In this document: one piece after another, positions 17,113 through 25,738 of the stretch
Layout of the letters: each line of letters begins with the position of its first letter
How positions within the stretch are numbered: position 1 is the stretch's first letter
Source: Anaerotignum propionicum DSM 1682
GTDB lineage: Bacteria > Bacillota > Clostridia > Lachnospirales > Anaerotignaceae
Direction: 5' to 3'
Length of the DNA: 64,000 nt
NCBI RefSeq assembly: GCF_001561955.1
Contig: NZ_CP014223.1
Location: forward strand, 2,418,001-2,482,000
Program-made: the position numbers and the translations under genes
Notes under the pieces: generated by a model
Databases searched by the model: none
Seen by the model: only the letters and a program-made list of their open reading frames with translations
What the model was told of the DNA's origin: nothing

Positions 17113-18150
17113 TTATTTGTAGCCAAATGCTGCAAAAGCTTCTGCGCCAAACTGCTCTTTATATTTGTCATAAACAGGAGCAACAACTGTCTTCATCTCT
17201 GCAATAGCTTCAGGGGACAATTCGTTTACTTCTACACCAATTCCCTTGAACTGTTCAATAATTTCAGCATCCATATTTCTGGAAGCTGCCACCTGAGTTG
17301 CACATGCTTCTTTACCAGCTGCGTCGAAGATAGCCTTGTCTTCATCACTTAATTTATTCCAGATGTTACCGCTTACACTCAAAATAATTGGATCGTAGCA
17401 GTAATTCCAAATAGTCATATATTTCTGAACTTCCTGAATTTTTGCGGATCTGATTGTGTCATAAGGATTTTCCTGACCATCAATTGCACCCTGCTGTAAA
17501 GCTGTAAATACTTCACCGAAAGGCATCTGTGTAGGATCAGCACCCAATGTCTTAAATACGTCAACCAACAAAGAAATCGCAGGTACTCTAACTTTCAGCA
17601 TAGACATATCAGCTGCTGATGTAATAGGACGCTTGTTGTTTGTAATCTGACGGAAACCATTTTCGCCGATACCAACTACATGTGCACCCTTTGCTTCAAC
17701 TGCTTTTTTAATAAATTCGGAACCGGTAGAACCTTCATTGAAAATGTACTCATCAACGCTGTCATAGCCATTAGGGAAAATCCAAGGCATACTGATTACA
17801 GATAATTCAGGTACTACGTTAGAAATAATCATGGAAGAGTGAAGGTCAACATCTGTTGTGCCGTTGAATAACATTTCAACACCCTTTGTCTGATCGCCAG
17901 CTGCAAGCTGCTCATTTCCGTAAATTGTTACCGTATATCTGCCTTCGGTACGTTCCTCAATTAATTTCTTAAACTCATTTGCTGCCACCATCCATACACT
18001 AGTTTCAGAAGGTGTTACTGCCATTTTCAGGTTAATTGCCTTTACTTCACCGCCGCTGTTACCATCGCTGCTTTTGCTTCCGCCGCCACACCCTGCAACG
18101 CCCAAAGCCATAACAGCACACATAATACCAGCTAATAATCTTTTTTTCAT
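17113..18150 (-). CDS. dctP: TRAP transporter solute-binding lipoprotein (DctP)
   Basis: This 345-residue protein begins with a lipoprotein signal peptide and a lipobox LGVAGC with the acylated cysteine at residue 21, followed by a Gly/Ser-rich spacer. It is anchored outside the membrane and captures the substrate. The DctP fold is seen with the conserved MLKVRVPAISL segment and the arginine there, which usually grips the carboxylate of the ligand, near residue 190, and GEVFTALQQGAIDGQENP near 225. An AGGAGGG site precedes the ATG. It is the first gene of the transporter operon, 238 bp after gntR. Confidence 0.93.
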   Translation of the reverse strand: MKKRLLAGIMCAVMALGVAGCGGGSKSSDGNSGGEVKAINLKMAVTPSETSVWMVAANEFKKLIEERTEGRYTVTIYGNEQLAAGDQTKGVEMLFNGTTDVDLHSSMIISNVVPELSVISMPWIFPNGYDSVDEYIFNEGSTGSEFIKKAVEAKGAHVVGIGENGFRQITNNKRPITSAADMSMLKVRVPAISLLVDVFKTLGADPTQMPFGEVFTALQQGAIDGQENPYDTIRSAKIQEVQKYMTIWNYCYDPIILSVSGNIWNKLSDEDKAIFDAAGKEACATQVAASRNMDAEIIEQFKGIGVEVNELSPEAIAEMKTVVAPVYDKYKEQFGAEAFAAFGYK

Positions 18151-18256
18151 TTCATTACCCTCCTCGTTATTTTGGACTCTTTTCCAACATGTCTTTTTTG
18201 CTACTTGCTCGCTACCCCTTCCAAAGCAGCCGGCATAGCTCTTTTCTTTTGTTTTT

Positions 18257-18272
18257 TTGCGTAACTACGCAA
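18257..18272. promoter_or_regulatory. Inverted repeat TTGCGTA-AC-TACGCAA upstream of dctP
   Basis: Two seven-base arms with a two-base spacer lie about 107 bp before the dctP start, in the gntR-dctP gap. The size fits a dimer operator, and the layout (arms plus two-base spacer) is like the other inverted repeats nearby, but the arm sequence is different. It may be an operator for the transporter genes; no promoter boxes were fixed around it. Confidence 0.35.
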
Positions 18273-18388
18273 TTCTTTCGCGTATATATCCATTGGTACA
18301 TACACAAATTTATAAAAAGTCCCCTACTTCGGCAAATTGCCTTTTCTGTTCCCTTTTTATCCAAGCGTAAATATCCTATCTTTAGAAA

Positions 18389-19099
18389 TTAACGACCGTT
18401 AAAGTATGCAACGTGATAATATGTGTTATCACAGAACAAGTAGTCCTTCGCCCATTTTGGCTTCTTTTCAATCAAATAGGTGTAAAGTTCCACATGCTCT
18501 TCCGCTAAAACGGTTAGTGGTTTATCAGTCAATCGAGTAATCTCTTCCATGTAATGAGAAAAAATATCTTTATAATTTAGCATGGAATTATAAAGAAAAA
18601 CATTTTTTGCCCCTTCAATGATGGCCATATGAAAATCTAGGTCATACTGTGTAAAAGAAGCCCTGTCATCAATTTTTGCTGCTTCCTGCATCTTTTCAAC
18701 CAAGTCTTTTAAAACATCTTCATTTTCCTTTGTGGCTCTTCTCACAAAAAATTCGATTGCTTTAAACTCAATGGCCTGTCTGAATTCAAAAAATTCTTTA
18801 AATTCTTCACTTGAAATATCCGAGGATTTTAAAGCTTCTGGCGGCTCCTCATTCGTAACTCCCTGTTCGGGATTTCTATGTACAAAGGAACCAACACCCT
18901 GCATTGTAACCACAATACCACTGCCTTGTAAATTTTGCAGCGCAGCCCTAACACTGGTTCTACTCACACCAAACATGCTGCAAAGTTTGCTTTCAGAAGG
19001 AAGCTTATCTCCAACTTTCCACTCCCCGCTGGTAATCTGCTCTAAAATTTGATTATAAACCTCGTCACTCAGTGACAATCTGCCTTTATAGTAATCCAT
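18389..19099 (-). CDS. GntR-family regulator, FadR subfamily
   Basis: This 236-residue protein has an N-terminal winged helix (about 10-75, with GDKLPSESKLCSMFGVSRTS) and a C-terminal all-helical FCD ligand domain (about 95-225). In the FCD domain D150-H154 and later His positions probably bind a metal that holds a carboxylate effector, as in other FadR-type proteins. GGGGAGA stands before the ATG. It lies just upstream of the TRAP genes on the same strand. Its own upstream region carries two tandem inverted repeats, and a third copy stands before the dehydrogenase operon, so it likely controls itself and both operons in response to the transported acid or a product of it. Confidence 0.9.
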   Translation of the reverse strand: MDYYKGRLSLSDEVYNQILEQITSGEWKVGDKLPSESKLCSMFGVSRTSVRAALQNLQGSGIVVTMQGVGSFVHRNPEQGVTNEEPPEALKSSDISSEEFKEFFEFRQAIEFKAIEFFVRRATKENEDVLKDLVEKMQEAAKIDDRASFTQYDLDFHMAIIEGAKNVFLYNSMLNYKDIFSHYMEEITRLTDKPLTVLAEEHVELYTYLIEKKPKWAKDYLFCDNTYYHVAYFNGR

Positions 19100-19212
19100 G
19101 ATTCTCTCCCCTAATCTGCTCTTGCATGGCCCCTTTTCAATACAAAAAGTAGTACGAAAATTATTTGGAGCATTCTTTCGGAGGCTCTATTCGTTGATGT
19201 TAATAAAAGTTC

Positions 19213-19247
19213 TAATACCTGTCGTACACCATGTATTACTTGTACTA
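19213..19247. promoter_or_regulatory. Two tandem candidate operators upstream of gntR
   Basis: TAATACCTGTCGTA (19213-19226) and TATTACTTGTACTA (19234-19247) match the perfect repeat TATTAC-CT-GTAATA before E1 alpha at 11 and 12 of 14 positions. Their centres are 21 bp apart, two helical turns, so two dimers could bind on the same face. They lie 114-148 bp before the gntR start. Most of the rest of the 19100-19510 gap shows no gene. Confidence 0.5.
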
Positions 19248-19510
19248 TAAGTTATCATACAACTCAATAAAAAGCAATTTCCGTTTTGTACAAACATTTA
19301 AACAAAAATTTGTATAGATGCCCATACACCTTGGATTTCTTGTGCATTTACATCAAAAAAGCCCATGTTTCGCAGAAAAAAATAATAGTATTTGTAAGTA
19401 TTCCACTACAGTAACTAAAAAATACATACAAAAAACATTTTGTTGTTCAATATATACACCAGTAATTTCTCTCAGATAAGGCCTCCTTTTTTTGCAATTT
19501 GGCATAAAAA

Positions 19511-19548
19511 AAATATCCTGATATGCTTATATTATCAGGATATTTTTA
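19511..19548 (-). terminator. Terminator of the purine operon
   Basis: ATATCCTGATA and TATCAGGATAT pair around a nine-base loop 15 bp after the purL stop, with a run of seven T residues on the minus strand. A-rich bases on the other side may let it act in both directions. Confidence 0.85.
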
Positions 19549-19563
19549 TAGATTGTCAATAAA

Positions 19564-22500
19564 TTATTTATAATATTTCACTGCTGATTCAAATAATTTC
19601 ATATCATACTTCCCTTGTACGTTCTGATACAAGTTACAACCTATACGTTCCGAGTGTCCCATCTTCCCGATAATCCGACCATCAGGAGAAATCAGCCCTT
19701 CAATTGCATTAAAAGAGCCATTTGGATTATATGCAATTTCATTTGTAACATTCCCATTATTATCCACATACTGGGTAAGAACTTGCCCATTCTTTGCTAA
19801 TTCTTTCACCAATGCCTCGTCAGCTAATAGCCTACCTTCTCCATGGGAAATGGGAACTGTAAATACCTCTCCCGCCTCTACATTCATCAACCAAGGGGAG
19901 TTGTTAGAAGCAACTCTGGTGCGAACCAGTTTTGATTGGTGACGCCCAATGGTGTTATAGGAAAGTGTGGGACAAGTTTCATCCGTATCCATTATTTTTC
20001 CAAAAGGTACCAGTCCCAGTTTAATTAATGCTTGGAATCCATTGCAAATACCACACATTAAACCATCTTTTTCCTCCAAAAGTTGTGTTACAACTTCTTT
20101 AATTTCAGGATTACGGAAGAAAGCAGTAATAAATTTACCTGAACCATCCGGTTCATCTCCACCGGAAAATCCACCTGGAATAAAAATCATCTGGGATTTT
20201 TCCACTTCCTTTGCAAATCTTTGAATGGAATCAGAAATACCCGTGGCAGAAAGGTTGTTGATAACGAAAATCTCAGCATTCCCACCTGCCCGTTCCACAG
20301 CCTTTGCAGAATCATATTCGCAATTTGTACCGGGGAATACAGGAATCAACACTTTAGGCTTTGCAAAAGATGCTTTTGCCTGAAAATTTTTGTCTGTATG
20401 ATAGGTAAAGGTAGGTATTTGCTCAGCTTTTGTTGCAATATCGCAAGGATAAACCTTCTCAAGCTTTCCTTCATAAATATCCAATAAAGCTTTCATAGGA
20501 ATCTCGTCTTTATCAAAAACAATAGCCTGTTTCTCAGTTGTTACACCAAGAAGAATACCAGCTTCAACGTCTACGGACAATTCTAAGATAAAACCACCAT
20601 ACTGATAACCAAATACCATTTCTAAAGTAATTTCATCGGCAAAGGTAAATCCAAGCTCATTGCCCATAGCCATTTTCAAAATTGCCTCAGCAACACCGCC
20701 GTAGGTTGGTGTATATGCACTTAGAACCTTGCCATTTCTCATTAATTTATTGACTAAGTCAAAATTAGCCTTTAAGCTTTTGGCTGTTGGCAACCCACTT
20801 ACATCATATTCAGGCAGTATCAAAACAACCTTATGACCAGAACCTTTAAATTCAGGAGAAATTATATTACTAATCTCCTCTGTGGTTACCGCAAAGGAAA
20901 CCAATGTAGGCGGTACATCAATATGCTCAAAACTACCGCTCATGGAATCTTTCCCACCAATTGCAGCAATCTCCAGACCTTTTTGCGCCATAAATGCACC
21001 CAGCAACGCTGCTAAAGGCTTACCCCAACGCTTCTCATCCTTCATGGGCTTTTCAAAGTACTCTTGGAAGGATAAGTAAACATCCTCAAACTTAGCACCC
21101 GTTGCCACCAGCTTCGCCACCGATTCCACCACTGCTAAATACGCACTGTGGTAAGGGCTCGCTTCAGCTATAAAAGGATTATATCCCCAAGCCATTAGGG
21201 AGCAGGTAGTCGTATCCTTTTTCTCAACTGAAACCTTGTTTACCATTGCTTGGATAGGTGTTCTCTGGGTTCTTCCGCCAAAAGGCATCAATACAGTCCC
21301 TGCACCAATGGTGGAGTCAAAACGTTCAGACAATCCCCTCTTGGAGCAAACATTCAAATCCTCTGCTATTTCCGATAATCCTTCCTTAAAGCTTGCTGGG
21401 ATTTTCTTTGTAATATCTTTGGGTGCCGCTGGAGCAATAGTAATGTGCTTTTCTGCACCATTGGAATCCAAAAATTCCCGGGAAATATTCACAATATTCT
21501 TGCCATTCCATTGCATAACCAATCGTGGCTCTGCCTTTACCTCAGCAACAACAGTGGCCTCTAGGTTTTCGCTGTATGCTAATTCCTTAAATCGCTCCAC
21601 ATCTTCCGCCGCAACTACTACCGCCATTCTTTCCTGTGACTCGCTGATGGCTAATTCTGTACCATCAAGGCCATCATACTTTTTGGGCACTGCATTTAAG
21701 TCAATCACCAGACCAGGCGCCAACTCACCAATAGCTACAGATACACCGCCCGCACCAAAGTCATTGCAACGCTTGATTAGCTTAGCCGCTTCTGCGTTAC
21801 GGAACAAACGCTGTAATTTTCTTTCTTCGGGAGCATTACCCTTTTGCACCTCTGCACCACAGCTCTCCAAGGATTCCACAGTATGAGATTTTGAGGAGCC
21901 TGTTGCACCGCCGCAACCATCACGCCCGGTACGACCACCTAAAAGAATAATAATATCTCCATCCTTCGGCTCTTCTCTTCGCACATTCTCTGCAGGTGCC
22001 GCACCAATCACTGCACCAATTTCCATTCTCTTTGCCACATAACCGGGATGATAAATTTCGTCCACCTGTCCCGTTGCAAGGCCAATCTGATTCCCATAGG
22101 AGCTGTATCCCGCCGCCGCTGTTGTTACAATTTTGCGCTGGGGCAGTTTTCCCGGAATGGTTTGGGAAACTGGTACTGTAGGGTCACCTGCCCCCGTCAC
22201 ACGCATTGCAGCATATACATAAGAACGACCCGATAATGGGTCACGTATTGCACCACCAACACAGGTAGCCGCTCCACCAAAGGGCTCTATTTCCGTGGGA
22301 TGGTTATGGGTTTCATTTTTGAAAAGCAGTAACCACTTTTCTGTTTTACCCTCCACATTTACATCAATTTTAACTGTGCAAGCGTTGATTTCCTCTGATT
22401 CATCTAGCTTGCTTAGTTTTCCTTCTTGCTTTAAAAACTTTGCAACAATGGTGCCCATATCCATTAAATTGATCGGTTTTGTGCGACCAATTGCTTCTCT

Positions 22501-23253
22501 TGTTTTTAAATATTCGTCATAAGCAGACTGTAATAAGGTATCCTCGAACTTGATTTTATCAATGGTTGTCAAGAAGGTTGTATGACGGCAATGATCAGAC
22601 CAATAAGTATCAATCATCTTAATCTCTGTAATCGTGGGATTTCTGTCCTCTTCCTTAAAATATGCCTGACAAACTTTAATATCATCCAAATCCATAGCCA
22701 AGCCCAAATGCTTCACAAAACCATCTAAACCGGCTTCATCCAACTGCAAAAAGCCTTCAACAGTTGCAACCTCTGTGGGAATTTCATACTGCATTGCTAA
22801 GGTCTCAAAAGTGTTTAAAGTTGCCTCTCTAGCCTCCACAGGATTGATAACATATTTTTTAATAGCCAGAATTTCTTCTTCCGTCAGCTTACCGTATAAA
22901 TAGTAAACCTTTGCCGTACGAACCAAAGGTCTTTCCTGCTTGGATATAATCTGCACACATTCTGCCGCTGAATTCGCTCTTTGGTCAAACTGCCCGGGCA
23001 AATACTCTACAGCAAATATAACTACATCCTCTTTCGGCAATGTATCATATAAATGATCAAGCTGGGGCTCAGAAAAAACGGTTGTTTTGCAATACTCAAA
23101 TAAATCCTTTTCAATACTTTCCACGTCGTATCGATTAAAAAGGCGTAAGTCGGTCAAATTTGTAATCCCCAGCAAATTTACAATATCATGGCGCAATCCA
23201 TCTGCCTCTGCTGTAAGACCTTGTTTTTTCTCTACATAAACTCTGTAAACCAT
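19564..23253 (-). CDS. purL: Phosphoribosylformylglycinamidine synthase, single-chain
   Basis: This 1229-residue enzyme converts FGAR, glutamine and ATP to FGAM, the fourth step of purine synthesis. It is the long one-chain form, so no separate PurS and PurQ are needed. An N-terminal PurS-like part is followed by two AIRS-like halves (DTYWSDHCRHTTF near 210 marks the first), and a C-terminal class I glutaminase domain from about 965 with the nucleophile cysteine in GICNGFQALIKLG and the histidine in PISHGEGR. The length, slightly shorter than the proteobacterial enzyme, fits the clostridial subtype. It is the last gene of the operon, with GGAGG inside the end of purD and only 2 bp between the genes. 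Confidence 0.96.
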   Translation of the reverse strand: MVYRVYVEKKQGLTAEADGLRHDIVNLLGITNLTDLRLFNRYDVESIEKDLFEYCKTTVFSEPQLDHLYDTLPKEDVVIFAVEYLPGQFDQRANSAAECVQIISKQERPLVRTAKVYYLYGKLTEEEILAIKKYVINPVEAREATLNTFETLAMQYEIPTEVATVEGFLQLDEAGLDGFVKHLGLAMDLDDIKVCQAYFKEEDRNPTITEIKMIDTYWSDHCRHTTFLTTIDKIKFEDTLLQSAYDEYLKTREAIGRTKPINLMDMGTIVAKFLKQEGKLSKLDESEEINACTVKIDVNVEGKTEKWLLLFKNETHNHPTEIEPFGGAATCVGGAIRDPLSGRSYVYAAMRVTGAGDPTVPVSQTIPGKLPQRKIVTTAAAGYSSYGNQIGLATGQVDEIYHPGYVAKRMEIGAVIGAAPAENVRREEPKDGDIIILLGGRTGRDGCGGATGSSKSHTVESLESCGAEVQKGNAPEERKLQRLFRNAEAAKLIKRCNDFGAGGVSVAIGELAPGLVIDLNAVPKKYDGLDGTELAISESQERMAVVVAAEDVERFKELAYSENLEATVVAEVKAEPRLVMQWNGKNIVNISREFLDSNGAEKHITIAPAAPKDITKKIPASFKEGLSEIAEDLNVCSKRGLSERFDSTIGAGTVLMPFGGRTQRTPIQAMVNKVSVEKKDTTTCSLMAWGYNPFIAEASPYHSAYLAVVESVAKLVATGAKFEDVYLSFQEYFEKPMKDEKRWGKPLAALLGAFMAQKGLEIAAIGGKDSMSGSFEHIDVPPTLVSFAVTTEEISNIISPEFKGSGHKVVLILPEYDVSGLPTAKSLKANFDLVNKLMRNGKVLSAYTPTYGGVAEAILKMAMGNELGFTFADEITLEMVFGYQYGGFILELSVDVEAGILLGVTTEKQAIVFDKDEIPMKALLDIYEGKLEKVYPCDIATKAEQIPTFTYHTDKNFQAKASFAKPKVLIPVFPGTNCEYDSAKAVERAGGNAEIFVINNLSATGISDSIQRFAKEVEKSQMIFIPGGFSGGDEPDGSGKFITAFFRNPEIKEVVTQLLEEKDGLMCGICNGFQALIKLGLVPFGKIMDTDETCPTLSYNTIGRHQSKLVRTRVASNNSPWLMNVEAGEVFTVPISHGEGRLLADEALVKELAKNGQVLTQYVDNNGNVTNEIAYNPNGSFNAIEGLISPDGRIIGKMGHSERIGCNLYQNVQGKYDMKLFESAVKYYK

Positions 23254-23255
23254 GC

Positions 23256-24518
23256 TTATACCTCCGCCGCTAAGGCCTTTTTGCCAATATCCTTGCGATA
23301 ATATGCATTCTCGAATTTTACGGTTTTTACCGTTTCATACGCCTTCTCAATGGCTTCGCCTAATGTAATCCCAACTTCTGTCACGCCTAATACACGTCCC
23401 CCGCCTGTTACCATAATGCCATCCTTAATTTTCGCTCCTGCAACGTATATCCGGTTGCTGTTTTCAGGCAACAAAATAGGGAAACCAGTTTCATATTTTC
23501 CGGGGTAGCCTTCCGATGCCATAATCACACAGCAAGCAGCTTTCTCGCTAAATTTCACTTCAGCTTCTGCTAAAGTGCCCTTTGCGATGTGTTGCATAAT
23601 GGTCAAAAGGTCACTTTCCAATAAAGGTAGCACAACCTGCGTCTCAGGATCACCAAAACGACAGTTATATTCAATCGTTTTAGGTCCATTTGGTGTCAAC
23701 ATCAATCCAAAGTACAAACATCCCTTAAAGGTTCTGTCCTCTTGATTCATCGCTTCCATTGTGGGCAGAAAAATGGTTTTCATGCACTCTGCCGCAATTT
23801 CATCTGTATAATAAGGGTTTGGAGCAATCGTTCCCATACCCCCAGTGTTCAACCCCTTATCTCCATCCAATGCTCTTTTGTGATCCATAGAGGAAACCAT
23901 AGGAAGCATGGTTTTTCCATCTGTAAAAGCAAGTACAGAAACCTCGGGACCAGTGAGAAACTCCTCAATCACGATATGGTCACCGCTGGCACCGAAGATT
24001 TTGTCCTCCATCATGGAGCGAACGGCATCCTTCGCCGCTTCTCTTGTTTCCGCAATAACAACGCCCTTACCCAATGCTAACCCATCCGCTTTGATTACTG
24101 TAGGAATGGGTGCTGTTTCTAAATATTCCAAAGCATTGGTCATATCATCAAAAACTTCATACTGTGCAGTAGGAATATTATATTTCTTCATTAAATTTTT
24201 AGAAAAAACTTTACTTCCCTCTAAAATTGCCGCTCTTTTATTGGGGCCAAAGCAAGGAACGTCAACAGCCTCTAATGCATCCACAACCCCTAATACAAGA
24301 GGATCATCAGGAGCCACTACAGCAAACTCAATTCTATTTTCCATAGCAAAAGCTACGATTTTTTCCACTTCCTTCACACCAATATCCACACAAGTGGCAT
24401 CTTGGGCAATTCCACCGTTGCCGGGAAGAACAAAAAGCTCAGTTACATTGGAATTTTCCTTAATTTTTTTCACGATGGCATGCTCTCTGCCGCCACCGCC
24501 AATTACCATGACCTTCAT
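23256..24518 (-). CDS. purD: Phosphoribosylamine-glycine ligase (GAR synthetase)
   Basis: This 420-residue ATP-grasp enzyme joins glycine to phosphoribosylamine, step 2 of the pathway. The N-terminal GGGGREHAI is at residues 7-15, the ATP-grasp core has KADGLALGKGVVI near 145, and the late block TGGMGTIAPNPYYT lies near 225. Length is normal. A GGGGGA site lies before the start, 17 bp after the purH stop. Confidence 0.96.
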   Translation of the reverse strand: MKVMVIGGGGREHAIVKKIKENSNVTELFVLPGNGGIAQDATCVDIGVKEVEKIVAFAMENRIEFAVVAPDDPLVLGVVDALEAVDVPCFGPNKRAAILEGSKVFSKNLMKKYNIPTAQYEVFDDMTNALEYLETAPIPTVIKADGLALGKGVVIAETREAAKDAVRSMMEDKIFGASGDHIVIEEFLTGPEVSVLAFTDGKTMLPMVSSMDHKRALDGDKGLNTGGMGTIAPNPYYTDEIAAECMKTIFLPTMEAMNQEDRTFKGCLYFGLMLTPNGPKTIEYNCRFGDPETQVVLPLLESDLLTIMQHIAKGTLAEAEVKFSEKAACCVIMASEGYPGKYETGFPILLPENSNRIYVAGAKIKDGIMVTGGGRVLGVTEVGITLGEAIEKAYETVKTVKFENAYYRKDIGKKALAAEV

Positions 24519-24535
24519 TTCATTCTTTCCCCCTT

Positions 24536-25720
24536 TTAATGATGGAACAAACGCATTCCTGTGAATGCCATAACCATATTGTGTTTGTTACAGGTTTCAA
24601 TCACATTGTCATCACGGATGGAACCACCGGGCTCCGCAATATAAGAAACACCGCTTTTTGCCGCTCTTTCAATATTATCACCAAAGGGGAAGAACGCATC
24701 ACTGCCCAAAGCAACACCCTTGATTGTAGTAAGATATGCCTTCTTTTCTTCTCTTGTTAAGGGCTCAGGCTTTACAGAAAAAATGCTTTCCCAAGCACCA
24801 TCCGCCAAAATATCCTCATAATCGTCAGATATATAAATATCAATGGCATTGTCCCTTGCAGGACGAGCTACAGATGGCAAAAAGGGTAGGTTTAATACCT
24901 TTTCACATTGGCGTAAATGCCAAATATCCGCTTTGCTTCCTGCCAGACGGGTACAATGAATACGAGACTGCTGACCAGCACCCACCCCAATTGCCTGTCC
25001 GTCTTTTGCAAAACATACGGAATTAGACTGGGTATATTTTAAAGTAATTAAAGCAACAATTAAATCTCTTTTTGCTTCTTCTGTCAGCTCTTTGTTTTCT
25101 GTTACAATGTTTTCCAAAAGAGCCTTATCAATTTTAAAATTGTTTCTCCCTTGTTCAAAAGTAATTCCAAAAACCTGTTTTACTTCTTTTTCCTCAGGAA
25201 GGAAATCAACATCAATTTCTACAACGTTATAGGTTCCATTTCTTTTTGCTTTCAAAATTTCTAAAGCCTCTGCTGTATAACCGGGTGCAATAACACCGTC
25301 GGATACCTCTCGCTTAATCATATTTGCTGTCACTGCATCGCAAACATCGCTTAAGGCAATCCAATCACCATAAGAGCATAAGCGGTCAGTGCCCCTTGCT
25401 CTGGCATATGCCAAAGCAATCGGAGATTCATCCAGACCTTCAATATCATCCACAAAGCAAGCCTTTTTTAAATCTGCGCCCATAGGCGTACCTACCGCCG
25501 CAGAGGTAGGGCTTACATGCTTAAAAGAAGTTGCCGCAGGCATACCCAAAGCTTCTTTTAATTCCTTTACCAACTGCCAGCTGTTAAAGGCATCCAAAAA
25601 ATTGATGTAACCGGGTTTTCCGCTCAAAATTCGGATAGGCAAGTCACTGCCGTCTGTCATATAAATTCTTGCAGGTTTCTGATTTGGATTACAGCCGTAC
25701 TTTAATTCAAATTCATTCAT
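24536..25720 (-). CDS. purH: AICAR formyltransferase (PurH without the cyclohydrolase domain)
   Basis: This 394-residue protein matches only the formyltransferase part of bifunctional PurH, which is normally about 510-520 residues with an N-terminal MGS-like IMP cyclohydrolase domain. It starts at once with the transferase fold (MNEFELKYGCNPNQKPA). Catalytic Lys-His of the family fits SFKHVSPTSAAV near residue 65, and GVGAGQQSRIHCTRLA near 245 and DAFFPFGDNIERAA near 345 are conserved folate/AICAR-site blocks. The missing ring-closing activity is supplied by the PurO-like gene two positions upstream. GGAGG stands 8 nt before the ATG. Confidence 0.94.
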   Translation of the reverse strand: MNEFELKYGCNPNQKPARIYMTDGSDLPIRILSGKPGYINFLDAFNSWQLVKELKEALGMPAATSFKHVSPTSAAVGTPMGADLKKACFVDDIEGLDESPIALAYARARGTDRLCSYGDWIALSDVCDAVTANMIKREVSDGVIAPGYTAEALEILKAKRNGTYNVVEIDVDFLPEEKEVKQVFGITFEQGRNNFKIDKALLENIVTENKELTEEAKRDLIVALITLKYTQSNSVCFAKDGQAIGVGAGQQSRIHCTRLAGSKADIWHLRQCEKVLNLPFLPSVARPARDNAIDIYISDDYEDILADGAWESIFSVKPEPLTREEKKAYLTTIKGVALGSDAFFPFGDNIERAAKSGVSYIAEPGGSIRDDNVIETCNKHNMVMAFTGMRLFHH

Positions 25721-25738
25721 TTTAAAAGCCTCCTGTTA

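Noticed and set aside
21236-21886. 216-codon plus-strand frame within purL
   Set aside because: It lies fully inside the purL gene on the opposite strand and shows no start signal; purL is beyond doubt.
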